From Mucilaginibacter terrae (GTDB taxonomy: Bacteria > Bacteroidota > Bacteroidia > Sphingobacteriales > Sphingobacteriaceae), in NCBI RefSeq assembly GCF_031951985.1, contig NZ_JAVLVU010000001.1, positions 2,356,001-2,420,000 on the forward strand: a stretch of 64,000 bases of DNA, given 5' to 3'. The translations under genes and the position numbers were made by a program. Positions 17,638 through 26,720 of the stretch are shown here, piece by piece. Below the pieces are notes generated by a model. The model did not search any database, was not told the DNA's origin, and saw only the letters and a program-made list of their open reading frames with translations. Position 1 is the stretch's first letter. Every line of letters starts with the position of its first letter.

Positions 17638-19164
17638 TTAGTTACGGTTAGCTGGCATATCGTTAGTAACGTCAACCACGGGGCGCTCATCGCGGTTTGC
17701 TAAATCCCAGCCGGTATAAAATACCAATTGAGCACGTTTAACCAGTAATGGGAAGTCGATTTTGCTTACCTCATCGCTTACCTTGTGGTAGTCTTCGTGC
17801 ACACCATCAAAGTAAAATACAATTGGCACGTTGTGCTTGGCAAAGTTATAATGGTCTGAACGGTAATAGATACGCTCAGGATCTTTAGGATCATTGTACT
17901 TATAATCAACCGCCAACTTGGTGTAGGTATTGTTGGCGTTCTCGCTTATTTTGTGCAGCGTGGTACTTAACTTATCCGAACCAATCAGGTAGCAGTAATC
18001 AGGCGAATCTTTGTGGGCAGGGTCACGGCGACCGATCATATCGATGTTTAGATCGGTAATGGTATTAGCCAGCGGGAATACAGGATGCTCGGAATAGTAT
18101 TCAGAACCCAATAAGCCTTTTTCTTCACCCACGTTGCCTAAAAACAGGATGGTACGGCGCGGGCCTTTACCGTCTTTTTTAGCTTTCATAAAAGCGGTGG
18201 CAATTTCCAGAATGCCAACGGTGCCTGAACCATCATCATCGGCACCGTTATTAATACGGTCGCCCGGAGTACCTTCTGGTTCCATGCCAATGTGATCGTA
18301 GTGAGCCGAAAAAACTAAAACTTCGTCTTTCAATTTAGGGTCCGAACCGGGGATCATAGCCACAATATCAACAGCTTTGGCATCTATAGTTTTGGTTGCG
18401 TAATCAACCGCAACATCGGCTTTTGCAGTTTGAGTAGCAGGAGCAGCTTTTAATTGCTCGTAAGTTTTACCGCTTGCTTTTAAAAGGTTATCGGCAACGG
18501 GTTGGCTTATGGTTAGCACAGGTGTACGGGCAACCACAGGCCGAGGGTTATCGGCTTTAAGCGTCATTCGGCCACCGGCAGGTGCAACCGGGTTAACTTT
18601 TCCTACTGCAAGTATCAAAGCTGCCTTTTTTTGACCCAGCATTGCTGCTAAACGGCCAAAGGCACGCATAGGGCTAACACTGGCATCGGCACCCGGTTTC
18701 GCATCAGCAATTACTAAAACTACTTTGCCTTCCAGGTTAACATCTTTAATCTCTGCTTCAGATCCGTATCCTATAAACACTATTTCGGCAGCAGTTACGG
18801 TTTGAACACCCGAACCACTCATTACCGAGAAATCTTTACCCTGGGTAAGTTTACTTCCGTTAATGCTTAATGAATTTACACCAAAGCTGGTAACCGACAA
18901 AGGCACATCTAAAAAGTACGAACCTTTATTGGCAGGCAACAACCCTAATTTCTTGTATTCGCCGGCCAAATAATTAGCGGCTCTGTCTGCACCTGGTTTA
19001 CCGGTTTCGCGGCCTTCCATTTCATCCGACGCTACAATGGTTAAATGCTTTTTGGCATTTTCAACGGTAATGTACTTAGCGTACTTTACCGCAGTGGCGT
19101 TTTGCTGGGCACAAGCCCCAAGTGCTACCGCCAGTGCAGCACTGCACAATAAAATTTTCTTCAT
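17638..19164 (-). CDS. M28 family zinc aminopeptidase, predicted lipoprotein
   Basis: The product is 508 residues. The N-terminus ends LGAC at residue 18, an excellent lipobox, so it is probably anchored in the outer membrane or periplasm. A PA-type insertion lies between residues about 110 and 270. The M28 catalytic core follows with its zinc ligands and catalytic residues: SAHYDHIG (His), NNGADDDGSG (bridging Asp), NVGEEKGLLGSEYY (catalytic Glu and ligand Glu), DLNIDMIGR (Asp) and YRSDHYNFAKH (His). The family removes N-terminal residues from peptides or processes related substrates. The gene has its own terminator and sits alone between lutB and rpiB. Confidence 0.93.
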   Translation of the reverse strand: MKKILLCSAALAVALGACAQQNATAVKYAKYITVENAKKHLTIVASDEMEGRETGKPGADRAANYLAGEYKKLGLLPANKGSYFLDVPLSVTSFGVNSLSINGSKLTQGKDFSVMSGSGVQTVTAAEIVFIGYGSEAEIKDVNLEGKVVLVIADAKPGADASVSPMRAFGRLAAMLGQKKAALILAVGKVNPVAPAGGRMTLKADNPRPVVARTPVLTISQPVADNLLKASGKTYEQLKAAPATQTAKADVAVDYATKTIDAKAVDIVAMIPGSDPKLKDEVLVFSAHYDHIGMEPEGTPGDRINNGADDDGSGTVGILEIATAFMKAKKDGKGPRRTILFLGNVGEEKGLLGSEYYSEHPVFPLANTITDLNIDMIGRRDPAHKDSPDYCYLIGSDKLSTTLHKISENANNTYTKLAVDYKYNDPKDPERIYYRSDHYNFAKHNVPIVFYFDGVHEDYHKVSDEVSKIDFPLLVKRAQLVFYTGWDLANRDERPVVDVTNDMPANRN

Positions 19165-19240
19165 GAGTTAATAAAAAGAGCAGTAAGTTACTTAATGTAT
19201 TTTAACAGCTAAGCAACAAATATGTGACTTTATGTACTGA

Positions 19241-19675
19241 TTAGCAAGACATTTTAGCCACGCGATTGGCATGACGGCCACCTTCAAATTCAGTATCTAA
19301 AAACAGTTCAACAATTTCTTTGGCATCATCTAAAGAAATGAAACGCTCGGGTATGCAAACAATATTTGCATTGTTATGCTTACGCGCCAGTGATGCCAAC
19401 TCGGGCAACCAGCAAATAGCTGCGCGTATATCCTGATGTTTATTAGCTGTAATAGCAACACCATTAGCACTTCCACAAACTAAAATACCAAAATCAAACT
19501 CGCCGCTTTCAACAGCCGAAGCTACGGGATGGGCAAAGTCAGGGTAATCAGTAGATTCGGTTGAATGGGTACCAAAATCTTTAACGGTAGCTTGTGGTAA
19601 CCATTCTACTAATGCTTGCTTATAGTTAAAACCTGCATGATCAGAGCCTATGGCTATTTTAAATTCTTTGTTCAT
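19241..19675 (-). CDS. rpiB: Ribose 5-phosphate isomerase B
   Basis: The product is 144 residues, typical of RpiB/LacAB. Key segments are present: the N-terminal GSDHAGFNYK, the catalytic-loop ILVCGSANGVAITANK with the conserved Cys, and HNNANIVCIPERFI. It interconverts ribulose 5-phosphate and ribose 5-phosphate in the pentose phosphate pathway. It lies downstream of tatC on the same strand, 44 bases away, so it may be the last gene of the lipid/tat run. A small AACCTG/CAGGTT stem in that gap may attenuate read-through. Confidence 0.94.
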   Translation of the reverse strand: MNKEFKIAIGSDHAGFNYKQALVEWLPQATVKDFGTHSTESTDYPDFAHPVASAVESGEFDFGILVCGSANGVAITANKHQDIRAAICWLPELASLARKHNNANIVCIPERFISLDDAKEIVELFLDTEFEGGRHANRVAKMSC

Positions 19676-19719
19676 GATGATGTATGATGATTAAAATAAC
19701 AACCTGTATGACTATCAGG

Positions 19720-20592
19720 TTAATTACCTGTCTTCATTAATTTATTGGCTTTTTTAAGTTTGATTTTCTCTACCCTGCCAGCTACCACAATACCCACTTC
19801 ATAAAGCACAAATAACGGCACACTCACAATACACATGGTAAGTATATCTGGAGTTGGGGTAATTACGGCCGAGATAATGAGAATCCCTACAATAGCATAA
19901 CGCCTGCCATTACGCATAAACGCCGGGGTTAGCATACCAATGCTCGATAGGATGTAAACGATCATAGGTAACTGGAACACAAGACCTGTTGCCAGCGTAA
20001 GCGTGGTTACTGATGATAAGTAAGAATCGATAGTAAAAGTATTTTCAATAATATTACTCACTTTGTAGCCTGCCAAAAAGCTGATAGACTCAGGAGCAAT
20101 AATGAAGTAACCGAACATAATACCCATAATAAACAGGGCGGTGGCATAAAACACAAAACCTGATGCCGCCTTAGCCTCGTTTTCATGCAGTGCAGGCTTT
20201 ATAAAGCGCCATATTTCCCAAAGTAAATAGGGAGCACCAAGCACCAATCCTGTTATAAAACACGAATTGATTTGCATGGTAAACTGCCCGGCCATTTCGG
20301 TATTAATAATTTTACCCTGAATAGCCTTTACACATAAACCCGGACGGTTTAACGCATCGGCCAGTTTGCACATCATGCGGTAGAACCAAAAATCGCTACG
20401 CATGGGACCCATAATCACTTTATCAAAAATAAAGTCGTAAAAATAAAATGCCAGGCCGGTGAAGATCAAAATGGCAATTGCCGAGCGTATCAAATGCCAG
20501 CGTAACACCTCAATATGGTCAAAAAACGACATTTCAACGTCGAGTTCCTTGCTCTTTTCCTTTATTGCTTCTACTAATTTATTATCGCTCAT
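19720..20592 (-). CDS. tatC: Sec-independent protein translocase TatC
   Basis: The product is 290 residues with six hydrophobic segments. The TatC signature near the N-terminus is FFDHIEVLRWHLIRS, corresponding to the HLxELR motif that contacts the twin-arginine signal. The second landmark region is PYLLWEIWRFIKPALHENEAKA. The loop between TM1 and TM2 is longer than in Escherichia coli, as is common in Bacteroidota. TatC is the substrate receptor of the twin-arginine translocase. The tatA/B genes are not in the window. A terminator separates it from accC, so it probably has its own promoter. Confidence 0.95.
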   Translation of the reverse strand: MSDNKLVEAIKEKSKELDVEMSFFDHIEVLRWHLIRSAIAILIFTGLAFYFYDFIFDKVIMGPMRSDFWFYRMMCKLADALNRPGLCVKAIQGKIINTEMAGQFTMQINSCFITGLVLGAPYLLWEIWRFIKPALHENEAKAASGFVFYATALFIMGIMFGYFIIAPESISFLAGYKVSNIIENTFTIDSYLSSVTTLTLATGLVFQLPMIVYILSSIGMLTPAFMRNGRRYAIVGILIISAVITPTPDILTMCIVSVPLFVLYEVGIVVAGRVEKIKLKKANKLMKTGN

Positions 20593-20600
20593 GTATTGTA

Positions 20601-20638
20601 AACAAAAATACCATTCTGTATAACATACGAATGGTATT
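20601..20638 (-). terminator. Rho-independent terminator after accC
   Basis: A perfect 10-base stem AATACCATTC/GAATGGTATT with a 12-base loop lies 28 bases after the accC stop and is followed on the minus strand by TTTTTGTTT. It marks the end of the yceD-accC run. Confidence 0.8.
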
Positions 20639-20665
20639 AGAGATTAATTTTATTTATATCGAAAT

Positions 20666-22006
20666 TTATTCTGCAATCTCGAAGCTTTCCATAAACTTGG
20701 TGGTAAAATTACCGGCCCTGAAGTTAGGGTCCTGCATTAACTGTAAGTGGAAAGGAATAGTAGTTTTAATACCTTCAATAACAAACTCGCTTAATGCGCG
20801 GTGCATCGTATTCAAAGCTTCTTCGCGGGTTTGGGCCACACAAATTAACTTGGCAATCATCGAGTCGTAGTTTGGCGGAATAACATAGCCGCTATATACG
20901 TGTGTGTCAACACGTACACCGTGCCCACCCGGTGAGTGGAAATTGGTAATTTTACCCGGTGATGGACGGAAATTATTAAAAGGATCTTCGGCATTGATAC
21001 GGCACTCTATGGCGTGCATTGTTGGCTCGTAGTTTTTGCCCGATATTGGCGTTCCCGCCGCTACTTTGATCTGTTCCTTAATTAAGTCAACGTTAATTAC
21101 CTCTTCGGTTACGGGATGCTCCACCTGTATACGGGTGTTCATCTCCATAAAGTAGAAGTTGTGGTGTTTATCAACCAAAAACTCGATGGTACCGGCACCT
21201 TCATACTGAACAGCTTTGGCACCTTTGATGGCAGCCTCACCCATTTTTTTACGCAGCTTTTCGGTCATGAATGGTGAAGGTGATTCTTCAACCAGTTTTT
21301 GGTGACGACGCTGAATAGAGCAATCCCTTTCAGACAAATGGCAAACTTTACCATACTGGTCGCCTACTACCTGAATTTCGATGTGGCGTGGATCTTCCAC
21401 GTATTTTTCGAGGTAAATACCATCGTTACCAAAGGCAGCGCCTGCCTCGGCACGGGCCGAATCCCAGGCGGGTTCAAACTCCATGTCGTTCCAAACAATG
21501 CGCATACCACGGCCACCACCACCGGCAGTTGCTTTTAGTATAACCGGATAGCCAATTTTGTTGGCAATATGTATACCTTCTTTAACATCGTGCAACAAAC
21601 CTTCCGACCCCGGAATAGTTGGTACACCAGCTTTTTTCATGGTTGCTTTGGCAGCAGCCTTGTCGCCCATATCGTTGATCTGGTCGGCAGTGGCACCAAT
21701 GAATTTAATGCCGTACTCGGCACAAATAGCCGAAAATTTGGCATTTTCAGACAAGAAACCATAGCCCGGATGGATAGCATCGGCATTAGTAACTTCGGCA
21801 GCTGATATGATGTTGGGGATATTTAAATAAGAATCGCGGCTGGCCGGCGGACCTATACATACGGCCTCATCGGCAAAGCGCACGTGCAGGCTGTCGCGGT
21901 CGGCGGTAGAATATACGGCTACCGTTTTAATGCCCATTTCCTTACAAGTACGGATAATGCGCAGGGCTATTTCGCCACGGTTAGCTATGAGTATTTTTTT
22001 AAACAT
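20666..22006 (-). CDS. accC: Acetyl-CoA carboxylase biotin carboxylase subunit
   Basis: The product is 446 residues, the expected length. The N-terminal domain begins [20 protein letters not shown]. The ATP-grasp domain contains the glycine-rich loop [11 protein letters not shown] and the catalytic segment [16 protein letters not shown]. The enzyme carboxylates the biotin on AccB using bicarbonate and ATP, the first half-reaction of fatty-acid synthesis. It is the last gene of the yceD-rpmF-plsX-fabH-accB-accC set, separated from accB by 94 bases that are almost entirely an inverted repeat. The carboxyltransferase genes (accA, accD) are not in the window. Confidence 0.97.
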   Translation of the reverse strand: MFKKILIANRGEIALRIIRTCKEMGIKTVAVYSTADRDSLHVRFADEAVCIGPPASRDSYLNIPNIISAAEVTNADAIHPGYGFLSENAKFSAICAEYGIKFIGATADQINDMGDKAAAKATMKKAGVPTIPGSEGLLHDVKEGIHIANKIGYPVILKATAGGGGRGMRIVWNDMEFEPAWDSARAEAGAAFGNDGIYLEKYVEDPRHIEIQVVGDQYGKVCHLSERDCSIQRRHQKLVEESPSPFMTEKLRKKMGEAAIKGAKAVQYEGAGTIEFLVDKHHNFYFMEMNTRIQVEHPVTEEVINVDLIKEQIKVAAGTPISGKNYEPTMHAIECRINAEDPFNNFRPSPGKITNFHSPGGHGVRVDTHVYSGYVIPPNYDSMIAKLICVAQTREEALNTMHRALSEFVIEGIKTTIPFHLQLMQDPNFRAGNFTTKFMESFEIAE

Positions 22007-22015
22007 GTCTTTTTA

Positions 22016-22093
22016 GATGTGCAAATGTGCAGATATGCAAATGTGCGAATGATTTAATTTCTTATCATCTGCACATTTGCACATCTGCACATC
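22016..22093. repeat. Inverted intergenic repeat in the accB-accC gap
   Basis: The left arm is built from GATGTGCAAATGTGC and GCAAATGTGCGAATG units; the right arm (22067-22093) is CATCTGCACATTTGCACATC and is complementary. The spacer is AT-rich. It fills the whole gap between two operon genes without ending transcription in any obvious way. Confidence 0.7.
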
Positions 22094-22100
22094 AGCAAAT

Positions 22101-22580
22101 TTACATAGGTTCAACTAAAAACAAAGGTTGGTCGTACTCAACCGGTGATGAGTTATCAACCAGTACTTTTACGATTCTGCCCGATACTTCTGACTCGATC
22201 TCGTTAAACAGTTTCATGGCTTCGATGATACAAAGCACGCTGCCCGGTTTAATTTCGTCGCCCACGTTGGCTAACGATGGCTTATCAGGAGATGATGAAC
22301 GGTAGAAAGTACCGATCATAGGAGATTTTATAGTTACATATTTAGATACATCTGCAGCAGCAGGAGCATCGGTAGGAGCAGGTATGTGTTCGGCAGCAAC
22401 GGGAAGTACAGGTGCCGCAGCCGGAACACCAGCTTGTGCTACCGGCAATGTAGCATTAACAATAGTTGGAGCCTGATTTGTTTTGATGGTGATCTTGAAC
22501 TCGTTTTGTTCAATGGAAACCTCGTTTACGCCCGATTTAGAAACGAAACGGATCAAGTCCTGTATTTGTTTAATATCCAT
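22101..22580 (-). CDS. accB: Acetyl-CoA carboxylase biotin carboxyl carrier protein
   Basis: The product is 159 residues. The N-terminal domain (1-35) is followed by an Ala/Pro-rich linker (36-78) and the biotinyl domain with the sequence IEAMKLFNEIESEVSG, placing the biotinylated lysine at K123. The SPMIGTFYRSSSP segment is the typical bacterial BCCP thumb region. It transfers CO2 between biotin carboxylase and the carboxyltransferase. It lies directly downstream of fabH and upstream of accC, consistent with coordinated control of fatty-acid initiation. Confidence 0.97.
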   Translation of the reverse strand: MDIKQIQDLIRFVSKSGVNEVSIEQNEFKITIKTNQAPTIVNATLPVAQAGVPAAAPVLPVAAEHIPAPTDAPAAADVSKYVTIKSPMIGTFYRSSSPDKPSLANVGDEIKPGSVLCIIEAMKLFNEIESEVSGRIVKVLVDNSSPVEYDQPLFLVEPM

Positions 22581-22657
22581 GTTTTAGGTGTAGTTGGTTC
22601 TTAACAAGAATTAAAAACCTAAGTTATAACAAATTAAATAAAAATTGTTCCCAAAAA

Positions 22658-23647
22658 TTAGTAAGCCCACTTAATGAGCATCGATCCCCAGGTAAAACCA
22701 CCGCCAAAGGCAGCCAGCACAATGTTGTCGCCTTTTTTGAATTTGCTTTCCCACTCCCAAAGGCATAATGGTATAGTTCCGTTGGTGGTGTTACCGTAAC
22801 GTTCAATGTTTATAACAACTTTTTCGTCGCTTATACCCATACGATTAGCAGTGGCATCGATGATACGCTTATTGGCCTGGTGTGGAACCAGCCATGCAAT
22901 ATCATCGGCAACAAGGTTATTGCGCTCCATAATTTCGGCAGCAACATCGGCCATGTTGGTAACGGCAAATTTAAATACGGTTTTACCTTCCTGGTAAGCA
23001 AAGTGCTCACGTTTATCAATGGTTTCGTATGAAGCCGGGCGTAATGAACCGCCTGCTTTCATGTGCAGAAACTCGCGGCCTGCGCCATCGCTTTTCAACA
23101 CCGAATCCATAATACCTAAACCTTCGGTAGTTGGCTCGAGCAGGGCACAGCCACAACCATCACCAAAAATTATGCAGGTGGCGCGGTCGGTATAATCAAT
23201 TATAGACGACATTTTATCGCCCCCTACAACCAGTACCTTGGTGTGTTTGCCGCTTTCTATAAAAGATGCACCAGTAGCCAAACCAAATACAAAACCCGAG
23301 CAGGCAGCCTGCAGGTCATACCCCCAGGCGTTCTTGGCTCCAATTTTATCGGCCAGTATGTTGGCCGTTGCCGGGAAAGGCATATCAGGAGTGGTGGTAC
23401 AAAAAATAATAAGGTCAATTTCTTCGGCAGTGATGCCGCGCTTTTTTAGCAAGCCTTCAACAGCGGGTACAGCTAAATCAGATGTAGCAGTTCCTTCGCC
23501 TTTGAGGATGCGGCGCTCTTTGATGCCGGTACGAGAGGTGATCCACTCGTCGTTAGTATCAACCAGCGATTCAAGCTCGTGGTTGGTAAGCACATATTCG
23601 GGTGCATAGCCATGTACAGCGGTAATTGCAGCCTGTATTTTATGCAT
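22658..23647 (-). CDS. fabH: 3-oxoacyl-ACP synthase III
   Basis: The product is 329 residues, with all three catalytic residues visible: Cys116 in QAACSGF, His in WLVPHQANKRI, and Asn in YGNTTNGTIPL. FabH condenses acetyl-CoA (or another primer acyl-CoA) with malonyl-ACP to start fatty-acid chains; in Bacteroidota branched primers are common, but the specificity cannot be read here. The gene follows plsX by 13 bases. The N-terminus MHKIQAAITAVHGYAP starts at the usual place. Confidence 0.96.
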   Translation of the reverse strand: MHKIQAAITAVHGYAPEYVLTNHELESLVDTNDEWITSRTGIKERRILKGEGTATSDLAVPAVEGLLKKRGITAEEIDLIIFCTTTPDMPFPATANILADKIGAKNAWGYDLQAACSGFVFGLATGASFIESGKHTKVLVVGGDKMSSIIDYTDRATCIIFGDGCGCALLEPTTEGLGIMDSVLKSDGAGREFLHMKAGGSLRPASYETIDKREHFAYQEGKTVFKFAVTNMADVAAEIMERNNLVADDIAWLVPHQANKRIIDATANRMGISDEKVVINIERYGNTTNGTIPLCLWEWESKFKKGDNIVLAAFGGGFTWGSMLIKWAY

Positions 23648-23660
23648 TTATCTAAATAGT

Positions 23661-24605
23661 TTAAACGAAAGCTTGTTTGATTTTATCAACCAGGTTACTC
23701 TCGGCCATATTAGCCGACAAAAGTACCATATTCTTTATGGCTTCGGGATTGGAGATACCATGCCCTACAACCACCGGCGCATTTACCCCAAGAATAGGGC
23801 TGCCGCCATACTGCTCATAGTTAAAGCGGTCAAAAAACTCGTCTTTTATCCTTTTTTTACGGGTAATAACGTAAAACGATTCTGCCAGTTTAAGGATAAC
23901 GTTACCTGTAAAACCATCGCACACAAATACATCTGCGCTGTCGTTAAACAAATCACGGCCTTCCACATTGCCCACAAAGTTAAAAAGCTGGGTTTCTTTC
24001 ATTAAAGGATAGGTGGCCAGGCTAAGCATATTGCCTTTTTCTTCCTCTTCGCCTATATTCATGAGTGCAACGCGTGGGTTGTTCATGTTATAAACGTTTT
24101 CGGCAAGCAAGCTGCCCAGTACACCAAATTGCAAAAGCACATCGGGCTTACAATCGGCATTGGCACCTACATCTAACAAAATACCCAAACCGCCTTCCAG
24201 TTTGGGTACAATAGTAGTCATGGCCGGGCGTATAACACCCGGTATAGTTTTTACGCTGAACATAGCACCAACCAGCATAGCGCCTGTGTTACCTGCCGAC
24301 GAAAAGGCCTGAATATGGCCTTCTTTCAACAGCTTAAAGCCCACACCAATACTGGAGCCGGGCTTTTGCGCAATAGCTTTGGTGGGATGCTCACCCATAC
24401 CAATCACCTCAGTTGTGTGTACAAACTCAAAGCGATCAGGATTGAAGTCATTTTCCTGAAGAATACTTGTGGCAATTTCTTTATCGCCAACCAATACCAG
24501 CGTTTGCCCGCCGGTTAAAGCTTTATAAGCTTCAATTGCTCCTAAAACAGCTGCTTTAGGAGCATAATCGCCGCCCATAATATCTAAGCCTATCTTCATT
24601 TGCAC
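23661..24605 (-). CDS. plsX: Phosphate acyltransferase PlsX
   Basis: The product is 314 residues, slightly shorter than in Gram-positives but normal for Bacteroidota. Family landmarks are MKIGLDIMGGDYAPKA at the start, GSSIGVGFKLLKEG, SAGNTGAMLVGA, LLDVGANADCKPD and VCDGFTGNVILKL. The enzyme makes acyl-phosphate from acyl-ACP for phospholipid synthesis, feeding PlsY. It sits between rpmF and fabH in the conserved order yceD-rpmF-plsX-fabH, 11 bases from rpmF, so transcription is almost surely shared. Confidence 0.96.
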   Translation of the reverse strand: MQMKIGLDIMGGDYAPKAAVLGAIEAYKALTGGQTLVLVGDKEIATSILQENDFNPDRFEFVHTTEVIGMGEHPTKAIAQKPGSSIGVGFKLLKEGHIQAFSSAGNTGAMLVGAMFSVKTIPGVIRPAMTTIVPKLEGGLGILLDVGANADCKPDVLLQFGVLGSLLAENVYNMNNPRVALMNIGEEEEKGNMLSLATYPLMKETQLFNFVGNVEGRDLFNDSADVFVCDGFTGNVILKLAESFYVITRKKRIKDEFFDRFNYEQYGGSPILGVNAPVVVGHGISNPEAIKNMVLLSANMAESNLVDKIKQAFV

Positions 24606-24616
24606 GAAAACGGGGC

Positions 24617-24808
24617 TTAAACGGTTGCAGCTTTCTCGATCAGTAATTTACCGTTGTAGTATACGTTACCATCAACAGTGTAAGCACGGTGAGGTAAGTG
24701 TACGGCACCGGTAGTTGCACAAGTAGTTAATGAAGGAGCTTCAGCTTTATAGTGCGTTCTGCGTTTTGCAGTTCTTGATTTGGAGAACTTACGTTTTGGA
24801 TTTGGCAT
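24617..24808 (-). CDS. rpmF: 50S ribosomal protein L32
   Basis: The product is 63 residues, starting MPNPKRKFSKSRTAKRRTHYKA, the typical basic N-terminus of bacterial L32. The CATTGAVHLPHRA segment replaces the four-cysteine zinc ribbon of some bacteria, so this is a form without a complete zinc site. It is placed between yceD and plsX, as in most Bacteroidota and many Proteobacteria. Confidence 0.96.
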   Translation of the reverse strand: MPNPKRKFSKSRTAKRRTHYKAEAPSLTTCATTGAVHLPHRAYTVDGNVYYNGKLLIEKAATV

Positions 24809-24822
24809 AACTTTAAATTATA

Positions 24823-25365
24823 TCATTTTAATTTTTTGAGCGCGTCCCAGCGTGGGTCTTCACTCTTTTCCTGTTCGTCACCGCCCGACAGTTGATTTAA
24901 CCTGTCAAGCATATCTTTATCACAATCGCGACCGTTACCCTCATTACTGCATACCGCAATAAAAGGAACGGAAACATTTATATACTCGTATATCAACCCC
25001 GAAATGTCTATTTCAACATCATTTTTATTCAGGGTAATTATCTCTTCGTTCTCATCAACCTCTTCTTCGCTAAACTTAGCCACCTGCTGCTCGTGTATAT
25101 CAACAGGCTGGTTATATTCAGACAAACACCTATCGCAGGTTACTTCAACTGTACCGTGGATATGAAAATCCAGGATAATCATAGTTTCCTGCTTATCGAG
25201 CGTTACATGGCATTGAAGATTTGCTTTTTTAACAAGTGAGTATTCAAATTCTTTGAAAAACTCGCCGTCAACCACATAATCAAAGTCATGCTTGCCCAGC
25301 TTTAAGCCGGTAAAGGGTATTGAATATGTTTTTAACGATTTCAATGAGCGATAATTAGCCCGCAA
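24823..25365 (-). CDS. yceD: YceD family (DUF177) protein
   Basis: The product is 180 residues. The C-terminal half holds the DUF177 cysteine motif VTCDRCLSEYNQPV and a second CSNEGNGRDCDKD element that is typical of the bacteroidetal branch. The family accompanies rpmF almost everywhere; the plant homologue is needed for 23S rRNA maturation and the E. coli protein has been linked to ribosome biogenesis. The first ATG is at 25365, right behind a good promoter element, so it heads the operon that continues through accC. Confidence 0.92.
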   Translation of the reverse strand: MRANYRSLKSLKTYSIPFTGLKLGKHDFDYVVDGEFFKEFEYSLVKKANLQCHVTLDKQETMIILDFHIHGTVEVTCDRCLSEYNQPVDIHEQQVAKFSEEEVDENEEIITLNKNDVEIDISGLIYEYINVSVPFIAVCSNEGNGRDCDKDMLDRLNQLSGGDEQEKSEDPRWDALKKLK

Positions 25366-25394
25366 ATGTAGACAAATTTTATTTAAGTGGAAAA
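25363..25394 (-). promoter_or_regulatory. Candidate promoter for the yceD-rpmF-plsX-fabH-accB-accC operon
   Basis: On the minus strand TACATTTG (25370-25363) matches the Bacteroidota -7 consensus TAnnTTTG, and TTTTCC (25394-25389) lies 18-19 bases upstream where the TTTG-like -33 element is expected. It immediately precedes the yceD start, so if it is used, the leader is very short or a start downstream of 25365 is used. Confidence 0.45.
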
Positions 25395-25440
25395 CGTTTT
25401 TTCAAATTGCGGTAACACCGGTATTACATGCCACATGCTG

Positions 25441-26619
25441 CTATATCTTCAGCCTGATATTTATCTTACTCAACAGCCCTGCCACCCATATCATCAGGAA
25501 CGAAAACACCAAACATTTGATTAGTCCACCCATACCTTCGCTCAGGTATTCGGGGTAGCCGTAATCAGTCATGCCGTAAATAGGGTAAAATATGAACGGG
25601 ATAATATAACAGGTGAATGTGTTGGTACCGGCAGGTTTAATAAAGTTAAACCAATGAAACTTTTGCTTCACATCAACTAAAAACAAAAACACCAGATAAG
25701 TAAGCAAACTGATGGAGGTACACATGAGCAACCATGAAGGAGTGTCGCGCGCTTTGGATATACCGCCTATGTAGCGCACTATAAAACCTAAATTACCCAA
25801 TATAATAGCCAGCAATATAATGCCCGGCCAAAGCAGTTTAAGTTCGTTGCTTTTCATGAGGCGCATATACATTACCGATACCACAACACCGGCCATTGTA
25901 AATGCCTGCATAGCGCCGTTACCCGCCAGCCATATATAGCTTTTCCATTGCATAATAAAGCTGAGCCAGCCAAAATGAAAATCGATGTTAATAAAAAGAA
26001 ACACGATCCAAGCGGCAACCTGAATCCATAACACGCCCTTTGAGTAATGATATATGAGCGCGCAAAACAGGTACGACCAGCCAATGAGACCTAAAATACC
26101 CCACCAGCTAAAGTGCAGCCACACGCCGTGATTAGGATCGTTACTACGATATAACACTGACATGGCAATCAATATAGCAATACCAATACCTTGTAAAATG
26201 TATCGTCGTATTTTGGGCATATCCCTGTAATCCAAAAATATAAAGAAGAAGCTAAATGTTACCAGGCTTTCCCACACGGGCTTGGGCAGCAGGGTATGAA
26301 AATCGTCGTAAGTTTCCATATTGGCATGAAAAAAGCCAATAAGCATTAAGGCTAATGAGCGGGTAATAATGCGAAAAGGCACATGCCTGCCGCTTTGCTC
26401 CCTATTTTGAAAGGCAAAAGGGATAGAAAGCCCTACAATGAATAAGAATGCAGGAAATATAACATCGGCCAAACCCAGCGCGTCAACATTGTCGCCGGCG
26501 TGATTAAGCCACTCGGGCACGTTCGGCACACCTTCCAGATCATTTACAAAAATCATCAGGAACATGGTAACCGCACGGAAAGCGTCGATAGACCGCACCC
26601 GGATATATTGGTTATTCAT
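25441..26619 (-). CDS. Multi-pass membrane acyltransferase-like protein (DUF5009/HGSNAT-like)
   Basis: The product is 392 residues with about ten hydrophobic segments. It starts MNNQYIRVRSIDAFRAVTMFLMIFVNDL, the hallmark of the DUF5009/DUF1624 family related to heparan-alpha-glucosaminide N-acetyltransferase: R-x-x-S-x-D-x-x-R followed by a first helix. The segments DVIFPAFLFIVGLSIPFAF and HFSWWGILGLIGWSYLF fit the same fold. Relatives transfer acetyl groups to sugars across the membrane. The acceptor here is unknown. The gene stands alone between yceD and pdxA. Confidence 0.85.
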   Translation of the reverse strand: MNNQYIRVRSIDAFRAVTMFLMIFVNDLEGVPNVPEWLNHAGDNVDALGLADVIFPAFLFIVGLSIPFAFQNREQSGRHVPFRIITRSLALMLIGFFHANMETYDDFHTLLPKPVWESLVTFSFFFIFLDYRDMPKIRRYILQGIGIAILIAMSVLYRSNDPNHGVWLHFSWWGILGLIGWSYLFCALIYHYSKGVLWIQVAAWIVFLFINIDFHFGWLSFIMQWKSYIWLAGNGAMQAFTMAGVVVSVMYMRLMKSNELKLLWPGIILLAIILGNLGFIVRYIGGISKARDTPSWLLMCTSISLLTYLVFLFLVDVKQKFHWFNFIKPAGTNTFTCYIIPFIFYPIYGMTDYGYPEYLSEGMGGLIKCLVFSFLMIWVAGLLSKINIRLKI

Positions 26620-26688
26620 TATGGTGGTAGATGTATTAAAAGTTTACAACCGGTGTAAATAAGTAACGGCTGTAACAGTTAAACATTG

Positions 26689-26710
26689 CCATCTGTTTTG
26701 CAACAGATGG
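26689..26710 (-). terminator. Stem-loop downstream of pdxA, possible terminator
   Basis: CCATCTGTT and AACAGATGG form a perfect 9-base stem around a TTGC loop just past the pdxA stop. Only a weak T-tract follows (GGCAATGTTTAA), so it may be a weak terminator or a processing structure. Confidence 0.45.
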
Positions 26711-26720
26711 ATGAAAAAGA

